A stretch of 64,000 nt of DNA from Caballeronia peredens (GCA_001544595.2 FCOH02000001.1:310001-374000), one strand, 5' to 3'; positions 8,666 to 17,332 are shown, counted from the first letter of the stretch. Program-made: numbers and translations. The notes: a model not told the origin generated them from the letters alone.

Positions 8666-9445
8666 ATGGGAGACAGGCTGACCATCGAACGGGACGGCGA
8701 TATCGCGACCATCTCGCTCGATAACCCCGACAAGATGAATGCGCTCACGCTGTCGATGTGGCGTGAGCTCGGCAAGGCAATGGAGGCGCTGTCGGCCGAC
8801 GACGAGATTCGCTGCGTCATTCTGCGTGGCGCAGGAACCAGGGCCTTCGCCGCCGGCGCGGACATCAGCGAGTTCGCCGCGCAGCGATCGAACCGCGAGC
8901 AAGCGCGCAGCTATGCCGATGTCACCACGGCCGCCATGCAGGCGATCGAGCAATGTCGTCATCCCGTGATCGCGATGATTCATGGCGTGTGTGTCGGCGG
9001 CGGCCTCGAGATTGCGTCGCTCTGCGATATCCGCATTTGCGGCGAATCCAGCCGCTTCGGCGCGCCCGTCGGACAACTCGGACTCACGATGTCATACGCC
9101 GAACTCGGCGCGCTGATTCGTCTCGCGGGCCGCCCGGTTGCGATGGAGATCGTGCTCGAAGGCCGCATCTTCAACGCGCATGACGCGTATGCGAAGGGGC
9201 TGGTGTCGCGTGTGGTCGCGGACGACGCCGTCGAGGAAGAGTCCATCGCCACGGCGCGTCGCATTGCACGCAGCGCGCCGCTCGTCGCACGCTGGCACAA
9301 GCACGCGGCCGCGAGGCTGACGCAATCGCCCGCGCTCACGGCGGCTGAAATCGAATCGGCGTTCGACTGCTTCGACACGGAAGATTTCCGCATCGGCGCC
9401 GAAGCATTCAATGCAAAACAGAAGCCAGTCTTCAAGGGAAAGTGA
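8666..9445 (+). CDS. Enoyl-CoA hydratase/isomerase-family protein
   Basis: 259 residues of the crotonase fold. The oxyanion-hole segments are AGADISEF (63-70) and GVCVGGGLEIASLCD (107-121). Glu115 matches the first catalytic glutamate of hydratases, but the second glutamate (usual P-E-I) is replaced: the segment reads GAPVGQLGL with Val135 at that place. This argues against a classical hydratase and for an isomerase, hydrolase or other crotonase reaction. It follows the dehydrogenase by 21 bp and precedes the CoA-transferase by 1 bp. Confidence 0.88.
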   Translation: MGDRLTIERDGDIATISLDNPDKMNALTLSMWRELGKAMEALSADDEIRCVILRGAGTRAFAAGADISEFAAQRSNREQARSYADVTTAAMQAIEQCRHPVIAMIHGVCVGGGLEIASLCDIRICGESSRFGAPVGQLGLTMSYAELGALIRLAGRPVAMEIVLEGRIFNAHDAYAKGLVSRVVADDAVEEESIATARRIARSAPLVARWHKHAAARLTQSPALTAAEIESAFDCFDTEDFRIGAEAFNAKQKPVFKGK

Positions 9446-9446
9446 A

Positions 9447-10646
9447 ATGGGTCCGCTGAGTGGAATGAAAGTGGTGGAGTTGGCGCACATCATGTCCGGG
9501 CCGGTATGCGGCATGATGCTCGCCGACATGGGCGCCGATGTAGTCAAGGTCGAGAAGGTCCCCGACGGCGACGATTCGCGTCGCTTCTCGCCCATTTTGC
9601 CGAGCGGCGAGTCGGCCTCGTTCATGATCGTCAATCGCAACAAGCGCGGCATCGGCATCAATCTGAAGAGTGAAAGTGGTCGTGAAGTATTGAAGCGACT
9701 GTTATCCGATGCGGATGTCGTGACGGAAAACTACCGCGCCGGAACGATGGAAAAATTCGGCCTCGGCTATGACGTCCTCAAGGAATTGAATCCGGGATTG
9801 ATTTATTGCGCGATCTCCGGATTCGGCCGTACCGGTCCGTTCGGCGAAAAAGGCGGCTTCGACCTCATCGCGCAAGGCATGAGCGGGATGATGAGCATGA
9901 CGGGCGAAGAAGGACGCGAGCCCGTCAAGGCGGGCTCACCGGTGGCCGATATCAACTCGGGCATTCTCGCGGCGCTCGGCATCGCGGCCGCCTATGCGCA
10001 AAAGCTGCAAACAGGGCGCGGCCAGATGGTCGATACCTCGCTGTTCGAAGCAGGCCTTCAGCAGATGTTCTGGCCCGCGGCGAGCTATCTCGCGGACGGC
10101 ACCATTCTGCCGAAGATGGGCTCCGCCAATTCGACGAGCGCGCCGTATCAGGTGTTCAAGACGAGCGACGGGTGGATCAACATCGGCGCCGCCAATCAAA
10201 GCAATTACGAACGGCTGCTCGAAGTACTCGACGCGCCGCAACTCGCGAGCGATCCGCGCTTCGCGACGAACGCACTGAGGCTGCAGCATCGCGAGGCGCT
10301 CGTCGCGATCCTCAATGAATTGCTCGTGCGGCGCAGCACGGACGAATGGATGGCGCAGTTCGATGGCATCGGCCTGCCCGCCGGTCCCGTGCTCGATATC
10401 GCGGCGGCACTCGCGCACCCGCAGACCATCGCGCGTGAGATGGTCGTCGAAACCGATCATCCTTTGGCCGGCAAAGTCAGAGGTCTGGGACTGCCGATTC
10501 ACTTCTCCGAGGCGAAGCGCTCCGGGAGCCGTCCCGCACCGCTGCTCGGTCAGCATACGAGAGAGGTTCTGCTGGAGTCGGGCTATTCGAGTGCCGAAGT
10601 GGATCGTCTAGTCGACGAAAGAGCAGTCGTAGCGCTGGAGCAGTGA
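9447..10646 (+). CDS. CaiB/BaiF class III CoA transferase
   Basis: 399 residues; activates an acid by moving CoA from a donor CoA ester. The N-terminal GMKVVELAHIMSGPVCGMMLADMGADVVKVE motif region is typical. Asp168 in PVADINSG lies at the place of the catalytic aspartate of formyl-CoA transferase. Start at 9447, immediately after the preceding stop, implies translational coupling. It probably makes the CoA ester of the substrate imported by the TRAP system encoded next. Confidence 0.92.
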   Translation: MGPLSGMKVVELAHIMSGPVCGMMLADMGADVVKVEKVPDGDDSRRFSPILPSGESASFMIVNRNKRGIGINLKSESGREVLKRLLSDADVVTENYRAGTMEKFGLGYDVLKELNPGLIYCAISGFGRTGPFGEKGGFDLIAQGMSGMMSMTGEEGREPVKAGSPVADINSGILAALGIAAAYAQKLQTGRGQMVDTSLFEAGLQQMFWPAASYLADGTILPKMGSANSTSAPYQVFKTSDGWINIGAANQSNYERLLEVLDAPQLASDPRFATNALRLQHREALVAILNELLVRRSTDEWMAQFDGIGLPAGPVLDIAAALAHPQTIAREMVVETDHPLAGKVRGLGLPIHFSEAKRSGSRPAPLLGQHTREVLLESGYSSAEVDRLVDERAVVALEQ

Positions 10647-10697
10647 CCGGAGTTGCAGACGCGATGAATCGCGCATCACAGAGTTCAGGAGACAAAC

Positions 10698-11729
10698 ATG
10701 AGTGGAACCATCACGCGTCGGGATTTCCTGACGACGGCCGGCATTGCCATGGCCGCCACGGCGACCGGCCTGAGCGTGCCGAGCCGCGCATTCGCGCAGG
10801 CAGCGCCGATCGTTTTGAAATACGCGAGCAGCCTGCCCGACAGCCATCCGCTCAACGCGCACATGCGCGAAGCGTCCGCGGCGATCAAGAAGGAGACGAA
10901 CGGGCGCGTCGATCTGCAGGTCTTCGCGAATGCGCAAATGGGCGGCGACACCGACATGCTCTCGCAGGTTCGCGCGGGCGGCGTCGATTTCATTCCGCTG
11001 CCGGGCGCGATTCTGTCGACGCTCGTGCCGGTTGCATCGATCGAGAGCGTGCCGTTCGCCTTCAAGAACTACGACGCAGTCTGGGCAGCAATGGACGGCG
11101 ATCTCGGCAAGCATGTGCGCGCCGAAGCCGCGAAGACCGGGCTGATCGCGATGGACAAGGTCTGGAATAACGGCTTCCGCCAGATCACGAGTTCGACGCG
11201 CCCCATCAACACGCCCGCGGACCTGAAGGGCTTCAAGATTCGCGTGCTGGTGAGCCCGCTTTGGACGTCGATGTTCAAGACGCTGGGCGCCGCGCCCACC
11301 GGAATCAGCATCAATGAAACGTATTCCGCGTTGCAGACCAAGGTGGTCGAGGGACAGGAGAATCCGCTCGTCGTGGTTCAGTCGGCGCGTTTCTATGAAG
11401 TGCAGAAGTATTGCTCGTTGACCGGCCACATCTGGAACGGCTTCTGGCTTCTCGCCAGCGGCAAGACCTGGCCGAAGCTGCCCAAGGACGTGCAGGATGT
11501 CGTCGCGCGCAACATCAACGAAGCGGCGATGAAGCAGCGCGAAGAAGTGATCCGCCTCAATCAAAGTCTCGAACCCACGTTGACCGCCAAGGGCGTCACG
11601 TTCAACAAAGTGGATCAGCAGGCCTTCCGTTCCGACTTGCAGCAAAAGGGCTTCTATGCCGAGTGGAAAAAGAAATACGGCGACGCGGCATGGGCACTTC
11701 TGGAGAAGTATTCCGGGCAGCTTTCCTGA
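10698..11729 (+). CDS. TRAP transporter substrate-binding protein (DctP family)
   Basis: 343 residues with a Tat-type signal (ITRRDFL followed by an Ala-rich core, cut near AFAQA). The mature part has the DctP fold; the GFKIRV segment carries the arginine that usually clamps the substrate carboxylate, and INETYSALQTKVVEGQENP is the conserved linker. Binds an organic acid in the periplasm for the fused permease encoded next. An AGGAG site precedes the ATG. Confidence 0.93.
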   Translation: MSGTITRRDFLTTAGIAMAATATGLSVPSRAFAQAAPIVLKYASSLPDSHPLNAHMREASAAIKKETNGRVDLQVFANAQMGGDTDMLSQVRAGGVDFIPLPGAILSTLVPVASIESVPFAFKNYDAVWAAMDGDLGKHVRAEAAKTGLIAMDKVWNNGFRQITSSTRPINTPADLKGFKIRVLVSPLWTSMFKTLGAAPTGISINETYSALQTKVVEGQENPLVVVQSARFYEVQKYCSLTGHIWNGFWLLASGKTWPKLPKDVQDVVARNINEAAMKQREEVIRLNQSLEPTLTAKGVTFNKVDQQAFRSDLQQKGFYAEWKKKYGDAAWALLEKYSGQLS

Positions 11730-11742
11730 GGAAGAGCGGATC

Positions 11743-13641
11743 ATGAGCACTGACATTTCTATGGGAAATATTCCGGTGGCGGTTGCGAGCAAGCCCCTGG
11801 GGCCGGTGGCGAGGGCGGGTCATATCCTCGATGTCTGCATCCGATGGTCGACTGAAATATGCGCCGCCGGGCTGGTCGTGGCGGAAGTCGTGCTGCTGTT
11901 CGCCAACGTGTTCTATCGGTATGTGCTTCACGATCCGCTGATCTGGGGCGACGAACTCGCGACGCTGCTCTTCATCTGGCTGGCGATGCTCGGCACGGTC
12001 ATCGCATTGCGCCGCAACGAGCACATGCGGCTCACCACCTTCATTGCGCATCTGCGTCCCGTGAGACGCGCGTTCGTCGATACGTTCGGTGCGGTCGTCG
12101 TCATCGCGTTCATCATGGCGTTGCTATCGCCCGCGTGGGAATACGTATCGGAAGAGTGGGCCATCACGAGCGCGGCGCTGGAAATCTCCAATGGATATCG
12201 GGTCGCGGCGCTTGCTGTCGGACTATCGCTGATGCTCGCGATTTCCATCGCGCGTCTCATGGAGCAGGCGCGGCCGCTGCATTTCGTGATCTCGGCCGCC
12301 GTGGTCGGGGGCATCGCGCTCGCGCTCATGACGTTCAAGGTCGCGATGACCGCGCTCGGCAACTGGAACCTCGTGATCTTCTTCGTGGTTGCCGTGGTCT
12401 TCATGGTGGTGATTGGTGTTCCCATCATGGTGGCATTCGGCTTGTCCACTGTCGCCTATCTGAGCACGGTGACGCTCACGCCGATGCTGGTCGTCATCGG
12501 CCGCATCGACGAAGGCATGTCGAGCCTGATCCTGCTCGCCATTCCACTGTTCGTGTTCCTCGGCGCGCTCATCGAAGCGATGGGCATGGCTCAGGCGATG
12601 ATCCGCTTTCTCGCGTCGTTGATTGGGCACTTCAAGGGCGGGCTGTCGTATGTGCTGATCGGCGCGATCTATCTCGTCAGCGGCATCTCGGGATCGAAGG
12701 CCGCGGATATGGCGGCCGTCGCGCCCGCGCTGTTTCCGGAGATGAAGAAGCGCGGAGAAGACGAGAACGAACTGGTCGCGATGTTGAGTGCATCGGGCGC
12801 GATGTCGGAGACGATTCCGCCGAGTCTCGTGCTGATCACCATCGGTTCGGTCACGGGCGTGTCTATTTCCGCATTGTTCACGGGCGGCTTCCTGCCGGCG
12901 GTCGTGGGCGCGCTCGCGATGATCGCGGTGATCTGGATCAAGAACCGCAAGCGCGAACTGAAAGAAGTCGCGCGCGCGCAGCCGCGTGAAGTCGGCAAGG
13001 CGTTTCTGGTCGCGCTTCCTGCGCTGGCGCTGCCGTTCGTGATTCGTGCGGCGGTCGTCGAGGGTATCGCTACTGCAACGGAAGTGGCGTCGGTGGGCGT
13101 CGCCTATACCTTCGTCGTCGGGCTCATCTTTTATCGCTCGTTCAAGTGGAATCGACTCTATCCGATCATTGTGAGCACGGCGTCGCTGTCGGGCGCGATT
13201 CTGATCATCATCGGCTGTGCTACTGCCATGGCGTGGGCGCTCACGCAGTCCGGATTCTCCCGCCAGCTCGTCCTGATGATGGCCGCGGCCCCGGGCGGCG
13301 CAATGGGCTTCCTGCTGATATCAGCGGCGGCGTTCGTGCTGCTCGGAAGCTTCCTTGAAGGCATTCCCGCGATCGTGCTGTTCGGGCCGCTGCTGTTTCC
13401 GGTGGCGCGTTCGCTCGGCATCAACGATGTCCATTACGCGATGGTTGCGATCTTCGCGATGGGCCTCGGCCTCTTCGCACCGCCCTTCGGCGTGGGCTTC
13501 TATGCGGCCTGCGCGATCGCAAAGGTCGATCCCGACGGCGCGATGAAACGCGTCTGGCCGTACCTCGGCGCACTTGCTGTCGCGTTGCTCGTACTCGTTG
13601 CCGTGCCGTGGGTGTCCACTGGCTTCCTTTCCGGGAACTGA
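11743..13641 (+). CDS. Fused TRAP permease DctQ-DctM
   Basis: 632 residues. Residues about 20-190 form the four-helix small subunit (DctQ; WGDELATLLFIWLAMLGT is its hallmark), joined directly to the 12-helix DctM large subunit (GVPIMVAFGLSTVAYLS; GIYLVSGISGSKAADMAAVAP region). The fusion secures equal amounts of both halves. Start at 11743 (MSTDISMGN) follows GAAGAGCGGA; an upstream in-frame ATG would overlap the binding-protein gene and lacks support. Drives Na+-dependent uptake of the acid bound by the preceding protein. Confidence 0.92.
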   Translation: MSTDISMGNIPVAVASKPLGPVARAGHILDVCIRWSTEICAAGLVVAEVVLLFANVFYRYVLHDPLIWGDELATLLFIWLAMLGTVIALRRNEHMRLTTFIAHLRPVRRAFVDTFGAVVVIAFIMALLSPAWEYVSEEWAITSAALEISNGYRVAALAVGLSLMLAISIARLMEQARPLHFVISAAVVGGIALALMTFKVAMTALGNWNLVIFFVVAVVFMVVIGVPIMVAFGLSTVAYLSTVTLTPMLVVIGRIDEGMSSLILLAIPLFVFLGALIEAMGMAQAMIRFLASLIGHFKGGLSYVLIGAIYLVSGISGSKAADMAAVAPALFPEMKKRGEDENELVAMLSASGAMSETIPPSLVLITIGSVTGVSISALFTGGFLPAVVGALAMIAVIWIKNRKRELKEVARAQPREVGKAFLVALPALALPFVIRAAVVEGIATATEVASVGVAYTFVVGLIFYRSFKWNRLYPIIVSTASLSGAILIIIGCATAMAWALTQSGFSRQLVLMMAAAPGGAMGFLLISAAAFVLLGSFLEGIPAIVLFGPLLFPVARSLGINDVHYAMVAIFAMGLGLFAPPFGVGFYAACAIAKVDPDGAMKRVWPYLGALAVALLVLVAVPWVSTGFLSGN

Positions 13642-13644
13642 AAC

Positions 13645-14061
13645 ATGATCAAGGATTCACTGCGCGTCGGCGCACTCTGCTCGCGCACGATCGAAATCGA
13701 TCGTGACCGCACCATCTCGTTTCTCGGCGAGGACCTGCGGATCTATGCAACCCCCAAGTTGATCGACGATATCGAACAGACATGTCTCGACTATCTGCTC
13801 GGTTTCGTCGATGAAGAAGAGAACTCGGTCGGAACCGCGGTGAATATCGCGCACACCGGCGCGACGCTGCTCGGGATGACGGTGCGTATCGAAGTAAGCG
13901 TGGCGAATATCGAAGGCCGCGCGGTCAGGTTCGACGTCGCCGTGTTCGACGATATCGAGCAGGTCTGCGCAGGCAGTCATTCGCGCTTCGTCGTCAATGT
14001 CGAAAAACTCAAGGCTCGCGTCCGCGAAAAAGCGAGCCGCGCCGGCGTCGTATCCGCATGA
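13645..14061 (+). CDS. FlK-like acyl-CoA thioesterase
   Basis: 138-residue hot-dog protein. It aligns with fluoroacetyl-CoA thioesterase FlK from Streptomyces cattleya as I recall it: LRVGALCSR at the N-terminus, then ATP, DIEQTC, GTAVNIAHTGAT and the C-terminal GSHSRFVVNVEKLKARVREK. Thr36, Glu44 and His70 fall at the FlK catalytic Thr42, Glu50 and His76 with a constant offset of six. In this operon it may release the CoA product or remove a dead-end CoA ester. Fluoro-substrate specificity is not implied. It overlaps the next gene by 4 bp. Confidence 0.8.
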   Translation: MIKDSLRVGALCSRTIEIDRDRTISFLGEDLRIYATPKLIDDIEQTCLDYLLGFVDEEENSVGTAVNIAHTGATLLGMTVRIEVSVANIEGRAVRFDVAVFDDIEQVCAGSHSRFVVNVEKLKARVREKASRAGVVSA

Positions 14062-14987
14062 GGAAGCTGAAAGACATCGCGCCGGACGAAATTCCGATCA
14101 TCGATGCGCATCATCATTTGTGGGATCTTTCGGCAGGGCGTTATCCGTGGCTGCAGGACGAGTATCACGAGGCATTTTTCCTCGGCGACTATCGCAGCAT
14201 CTGCCGTGATTTTCTCCCGGAAGACTATCTTGCAACGGTTCGTGCGCAGCCCGTGATCGGCACGGTGCACGTGGAAGCGGAACGGGCGCGCGACGAACAG
14301 GTTGCCGAAACGCGCTGGCTGCACGATGTGCATGACAAATACGGCTTTCCGGGCGCCGTCGTCGCGCACGCATGGTTCGACCGGCCCGACACGGAAGAGA
14401 TCCTTGCTCAACATGCCGCGTATCCGCTGGTGCGCGGCATTCGTTCGAAGCCGGTCACGTCGTCGCGGCCCGGAGAGGCGGTTCGAGGCATGCGCGGAAC
14501 GATGCAGGATCCGGCGTGGCTCGCGGGCTTTTCGCTGCTGGACAAGTTCGGCTTCTCGTGGGACTTGCGCGTGCCGCCGTGGCATCTGGCCGAAACCGCC
14601 GACGTGGCGAGCATGTTTCCGGGGACGAAGATCGCCTTGAACCATACCGGATTTCCATGGGACAGAAGCGAAGAAGGTCTGGCGCGTTGGCGACGCGGCA
14701 TGGAGCAACTGGCACGACAGCCGAATGTCTTCGTAAAGCTATCGGAGTTCGGCCTGAAGGATGCGCCCTGGAATTACGACGACAACCGGCAGATCGTCCT
14801 CGATACGGTTTCGATCTTTGGGATCGAGCGCTGTATGTTCGCGAGCAACTTCCCTGTTGCCGGTTTGAGAGTGAGCTATGACGTTCTCGTCGACAGCATG
14901 CGGAGGATGCTCGAACCGCTCGGCCGCGAGGCGCTCGAGAAAGTGTTCTATCGCAACGCGTTGCAGTTCTATCGCGTGATTGTCTAG
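14058..14987 (+). CDS. Amidohydrolase 2-family hydrolase, copy 1
   Basis: 309-residue TIM-barrel metal hydrolase (PF04909 type). The metal motif is PIIDAHHHLWD at residues 12-22; later His (LNHTGFPWDRS) and Asp/Asn (MFASNFPV) ligand positions are present. Relatives hydrolyse lactones such as L-fuconolactone, 4-sulfomuconolactone or 2-pyrone-4,6-dicarboxylate. The start overlaps the thioesterase stop (ATGA). The tandem copy at 15015 is diverged, so the two may act on successive or isomeric intermediates. Confidence 0.88.
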   Translation: MRKLKDIAPDEIPIIDAHHHLWDLSAGRYPWLQDEYHEAFFLGDYRSICRDFLPEDYLATVRAQPVIGTVHVEAERARDEQVAETRWLHDVHDKYGFPGAVVAHAWFDRPDTEEILAQHAAYPLVRGIRSKPVTSSRPGEAVRGMRGTMQDPAWLAGFSLLDKFGFSWDLRVPPWHLAETADVASMFPGTKIALNHTGFPWDRSEEGLARWRRGMEQLARQPNVFVKLSEFGLKDAPWNYDDNRQIVLDTVSIFGIERCMFASNFPVAGLRVSYDVLVDSMRRMLEPLGREALEKVFYRNALQFYRVIV

Positions 14988-15014
14988 GCTGCACATCCAT
15001 TCGAAAAGCACGAG

Positions 15015-15968
15015 ATGAATTCCGATACTGAAACGCTTCGTCGCCGGTTTCTAGACAGCGGCGCCGACGACGACTTGCCTATCGCAGATGCTCATCAGCA
15101 TTTCTTCGATATCGAGCGCAATTACTATCCCTGGCTTGCCGACAAGCCCGTCAGGAATTTTCGCTACGGCAATTACGACAACATCCGGCGCACGTTCTTA
15201 CCCGGCGATTATTTCCGCGCGGCGGGCCATCACAAGGTCGTGAAGACGGTGCTCATCGAAGGCGAATGGGATCCGGCCGATCCTCTGGGCGAGTTGCGCT
15301 GGGTCGAAACGCTGCATCGCGAACAGGGCTTTCCTCACGCGATGAGCGCTCAGGCGTGGCTCGATCGAGAAGATGTGGATGAAGTTCTCGCGGTCTATGG
15401 CCGCCATCCTCTCGTCAAAGGCATCAGGCACAAGCCGACTGCCGTCTCGCGCACTGATTACAAGGATGACTTCGTTGCGCCCGGATCGATGCGCGATCGG
15501 AAGTGGCGTGACGGATACGCGAAGCTGCATGCCCACGGACTGCTTTTCGAATTGCAGGTCTTCTGGTGGCATATGCGTGAGGCTGCCGAACTGGCACGCG
15601 ATTTTCCTGCTACGCAAATCGTGATCAACCATACGGGTCTGCCTTCGGATCGTTCCAAAGAAGGCCTGAATGCCTGGCGGAAAGCGCTCGAGTGTGTCGC
15701 GCGCGAGCCCAACGTTCATTTGAAGATTTCGGGGATTTGCATTCCGGGGCAGCGCTGGAGCGTGGAGTCCAACGGTCCCGTGGTTCTTGATGCCATCGAG
15801 TTGTTCGGGACGAAGCGCTGTTCGTTTGCGAGCAACTATCCGGTCGATGGAGTCGTGGATCGTCTTACCGACATCTTCGACGGATTCAAGGAAATCGTGC
15901 GTACTCGTTCGGTCGAGGATCGGCTGAGTCTCTTCTTTGACAACACGGTACGGCTGTACGGCTTGTGA
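15015..15968 (+). CDS. Amidohydrolase 2-family hydrolase, copy 2
   Basis: 317 residues and related to the preceding gene along its length: LPIADAHQHFFDIE, RYG-N-Y lid segment, INHTGLPSDRSKEGLNAWRKAL and CSFASNYPVDG. The central residue of the metal motif is Gln rather than His (HQH against HHH in copy 1), which leaves both metal-binding histidines. It is 27 bp downstream of copy 1 and ends the operon. A lactonase or decarboxylase role is inferred. Confidence 0.87.
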   Translation: MNSDTETLRRRFLDSGADDDLPIADAHQHFFDIERNYYPWLADKPVRNFRYGNYDNIRRTFLPGDYFRAAGHHKVVKTVLIEGEWDPADPLGELRWVETLHREQGFPHAMSAQAWLDREDVDEVLAVYGRHPLVKGIRHKPTAVSRTDYKDDFVAPGSMRDRKWRDGYAKLHAHGLLFELQVFWWHMREAAELARDFPATQIVINHTGLPSDRSKEGLNAWRKALECVAREPNVHLKISGICIPGQRWSVESNGPVVLDAIELFGTKRCSFASNYPVDGVVDRLTDIFDGFKEIVRTRSVEDRLSLFFDNTVRLYGL

Positions 15969-16048
15969 AGGGTCGGCGGCTGGCCGGAAAATCAGTGAGG
16001 GAGAAGGAGACAGTCGACCTGGTTCCTTCTCCCTTCAGGGGGAGTGCG

Positions 16049-16309
16049 TTACAGCTTCACGCCGCCGAGCAGGCTGCCGACCGCGTCGAGCGACTTCGTG
16101 ATGTTCTTCACGTCGACATCGGTGTGCGTCGATGCATCCACTTGCGTGACCGGCGCGACGTTGGTCTGCGGGCTGGCGAACGAGACACCGCCGGCTTGCA
16201 AGTTGGCGTTGATGCCGTTGTTCTGGAAGATGCTGTTGCCGCCGACGATGCCTTCCATTTCAGCCTGGTCGAGGTCTTTGCTGTTCGCGATGTTGTCGAT
16301 CTTCACCAT
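16049..16309 (-). CDS. Double-glycine-leader small protein, copy 1
   Basis: 86 residues. Residues 1-24 form a leader, MVKIDNIANSKDLDQAEM then EGIVGG, matching the bacteriocin-type rule of hydrophobic and Glu residues at fixed spacing before Gly-Gly. The 62-residue core has no Cys, is rich in Asn, Val, Gly and Ser, and holds the family block GGVSFASPQTNVAPVTQVDA and a C-terminal GSLLGGVKL. Short-core type. AGGAGA lies about 7 nt before the ATG. Last gene of a four-gene tandem read leftward. A secreted peptide is inferred; no activity is known to me. Confidence 0.82.
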   Translation of the reverse strand: MVKIDNIANSKDLDQAEMEGIVGGNSIFQNNGINANLQAGGVSFASPQTNVAPVTQVDASTHTDVDVKNITKSLDAVGSLLGGVKL

Positions 16310-16350
16310 GATGAATCTCCTGATTAACTGATTGAGTGGATGAGCGTGGC

Positions 16351-16632
16351 TTAGAGCTTCACGCCGCCGAGCGCGCTGCCGACGGAAGTGAGGGACTCGG
16401 TGATGTTCTTCAGGTCGACATTCGTGTGCTGCGAAGCGTCGACTTGCGTGACAGGCGCGACGTTGGTTTGCGGGCTGGCGAACGACACGCCGCCGACTTG
16501 AGCGTTAGCGTTGATGCCGTTGTTCTGGAACACGTTGCCGCCGACCGGGAAGATATTCGTGCCGCCGGTGATGGCTTCCATTTCAGCGCGGTCGAGGTCT
16601 TTGCTGTTCGCGATGTTGTCGATCTTCAACAT
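16351..16632 (-). CDS. Double-glycine-leader small protein, copy 2
   Basis: 93 residues, long-core type: after the leader Gly-Gly (residue 24) comes TNIFPVGGNVFQNNGINANAQVGG, where FPVGGN is an insertion absent from copies 1 and 4. The rest follows the family block and ends SALGGVKL, giving a GxxxG motif (GSALG). Leader is almost identical to copy 3. Separated from copy 1 by 41 bp with its own AGGAGA site. Confidence 0.82.
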   Translation of the reverse strand: MLKIDNIANSKDLDRAEMEAITGGTNIFPVGGNVFQNNGINANAQVGGVSFASPQTNVAPVTQVDASQHTNVDLKNITESLTSVGSALGGVKL

Positions 16633-16674
16633 GATGAATCTCCTGATTACCTGATTGAGTGGGATGAGAGTGAC

Positions 16675-16953
16675 TTACAGCTTCACGCCGCCGAGCGCGC
16701 TGCCGACGGAACCGAGGGACTCGGTGATGTTCTTCAGGTCGACGTTGGTGTGCGTCGATGCATCGACTTGCGTGACGGGTGCGACGTTGGTTTGCGGGCT
16801 GGCGAACGACACGCCGCCGACTTGAGCGTTGGCGTTGATGCCGTTGTTCTGGAACACGTTGCCGACCGGGAAGATGTTCGTGCCGCCGGTGATGGCTTCC
16901 ATTTCGGCGCGGTCGAGGTCTTTGCTGTTCGCGATGTTGTCGATCTTCAACAT
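16675..16953 (-). CDS. Double-glycine-leader small protein, copy 3
   Basis: 92 residues; nearly the same as copy 2, with one Gly fewer in the inserted FPVGN segment and a few changes at the C-terminus (ESLGSVGSALGGVKL). Leader LDRAEMEAITGG is identical to copy 2. The 42-bp spacer to copy 2 is itself conserved, so the repeat unit of about 321-324 bp includes gene and spacer. Confidence 0.82.
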   Translation of the reverse strand: MLKIDNIANSKDLDRAEMEAITGGTNIFPVGNVFQNNGINANAQVGGVSFASPQTNVAPVTQVDASTHTNVDLKNITESLGSVGSALGGVKL

Positions 16954-16995
16954 GATGTATCTCCTGATTCCGTGATTGAGTGGGATGAGCGTTGC

Positions 16996-17256
16996 TTAGA
17001 GCTTCACGCCGCCGAGCGCGCTGCCGACCGAAGCGAGTTGCTTCGTGATGTTCTTGACGTCGACGTCCGTGTACGTCGATGCATCCACTTGCGTGACGGG
17101 CGCGATGTTGGTTTGCGGGCTAGCGAACGACACGCCGCCGGCTTGCAGGTTGGCGTTGATGCCGTTGTTCTGGAAGATGCTGTTGCCGCCGACGATGGCG
17201 CCCATTTCAGCGCGGTCGAGTTCTTTGCTAACGGCCAGGTTGTCGATCTTCAGCAT
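16996..17256 (-). CDS. Double-glycine-leader small protein, copy 4 (first of the tandem)
   Basis: 86 residues, short-core type like copy 1, but its leader begins MLKIDNLAVSKELDRAEM, as in the distant copy 5. The start at 17256 is chosen because AGGAGA precedes it and the leader begins here in all copies; a longer in-frame reading would run into upstream DNA. The 76 bp upstream are shared with copy 5 and hold a hairpin, so the promoter or 5' leader is probably here and serves all four tandem genes. Confidence 0.82.
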   Translation of the reverse strand: MLKIDNLAVSKELDRAEMGAIVGGNSIFQNNGINANLQAGGVSFASPQTNIAPVTQVDASTYTDVDVKNITKQLASVGSALGGVKL

Positions 17257-17332
17257 GATGAATCTCCTAATCACTTGGTTGGTTGGATGAGCACCAATCG
17301 TTGCGCTCGCAGCTACATATGCGAGAGGTGTG
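17257..17332. repeat. Conserved upstream leader with hairpin, tandem-side copy
   Basis: About 76 bp that recur at 18920-18995 with few differences. It contains the inverted pair CTCGCA (17306-17311) and TGCGAG (17320-17325), an 8-nt-loop hairpin, plus GGTTGGTTGGATGAGCA. Conservation outside the coding region points to a shared promoter or 5' untranslated control element read on the minus strand. Confidence 0.65.

Larger units (their letters stand above)
16049..17256. repeat. Tandem gene repeat, four units
   Basis: Four head-to-tail copies of one small gene with a spacing of 302, 324 and 321 bp. Both coding sequence and spacer are conserved. The pattern suggests recent unequal crossing-over followed by divergence in the core insertion (FPVGGN present or absent) rather than in the GGVSFASPQTN block. 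Confidence 0.85.

Noticed and set aside
16049..17256. CRISPR-like tandem repetition
   Set aside because: The repeats are about 320 bp and each encodes a protein with a conserved frame and ribosome-binding site.
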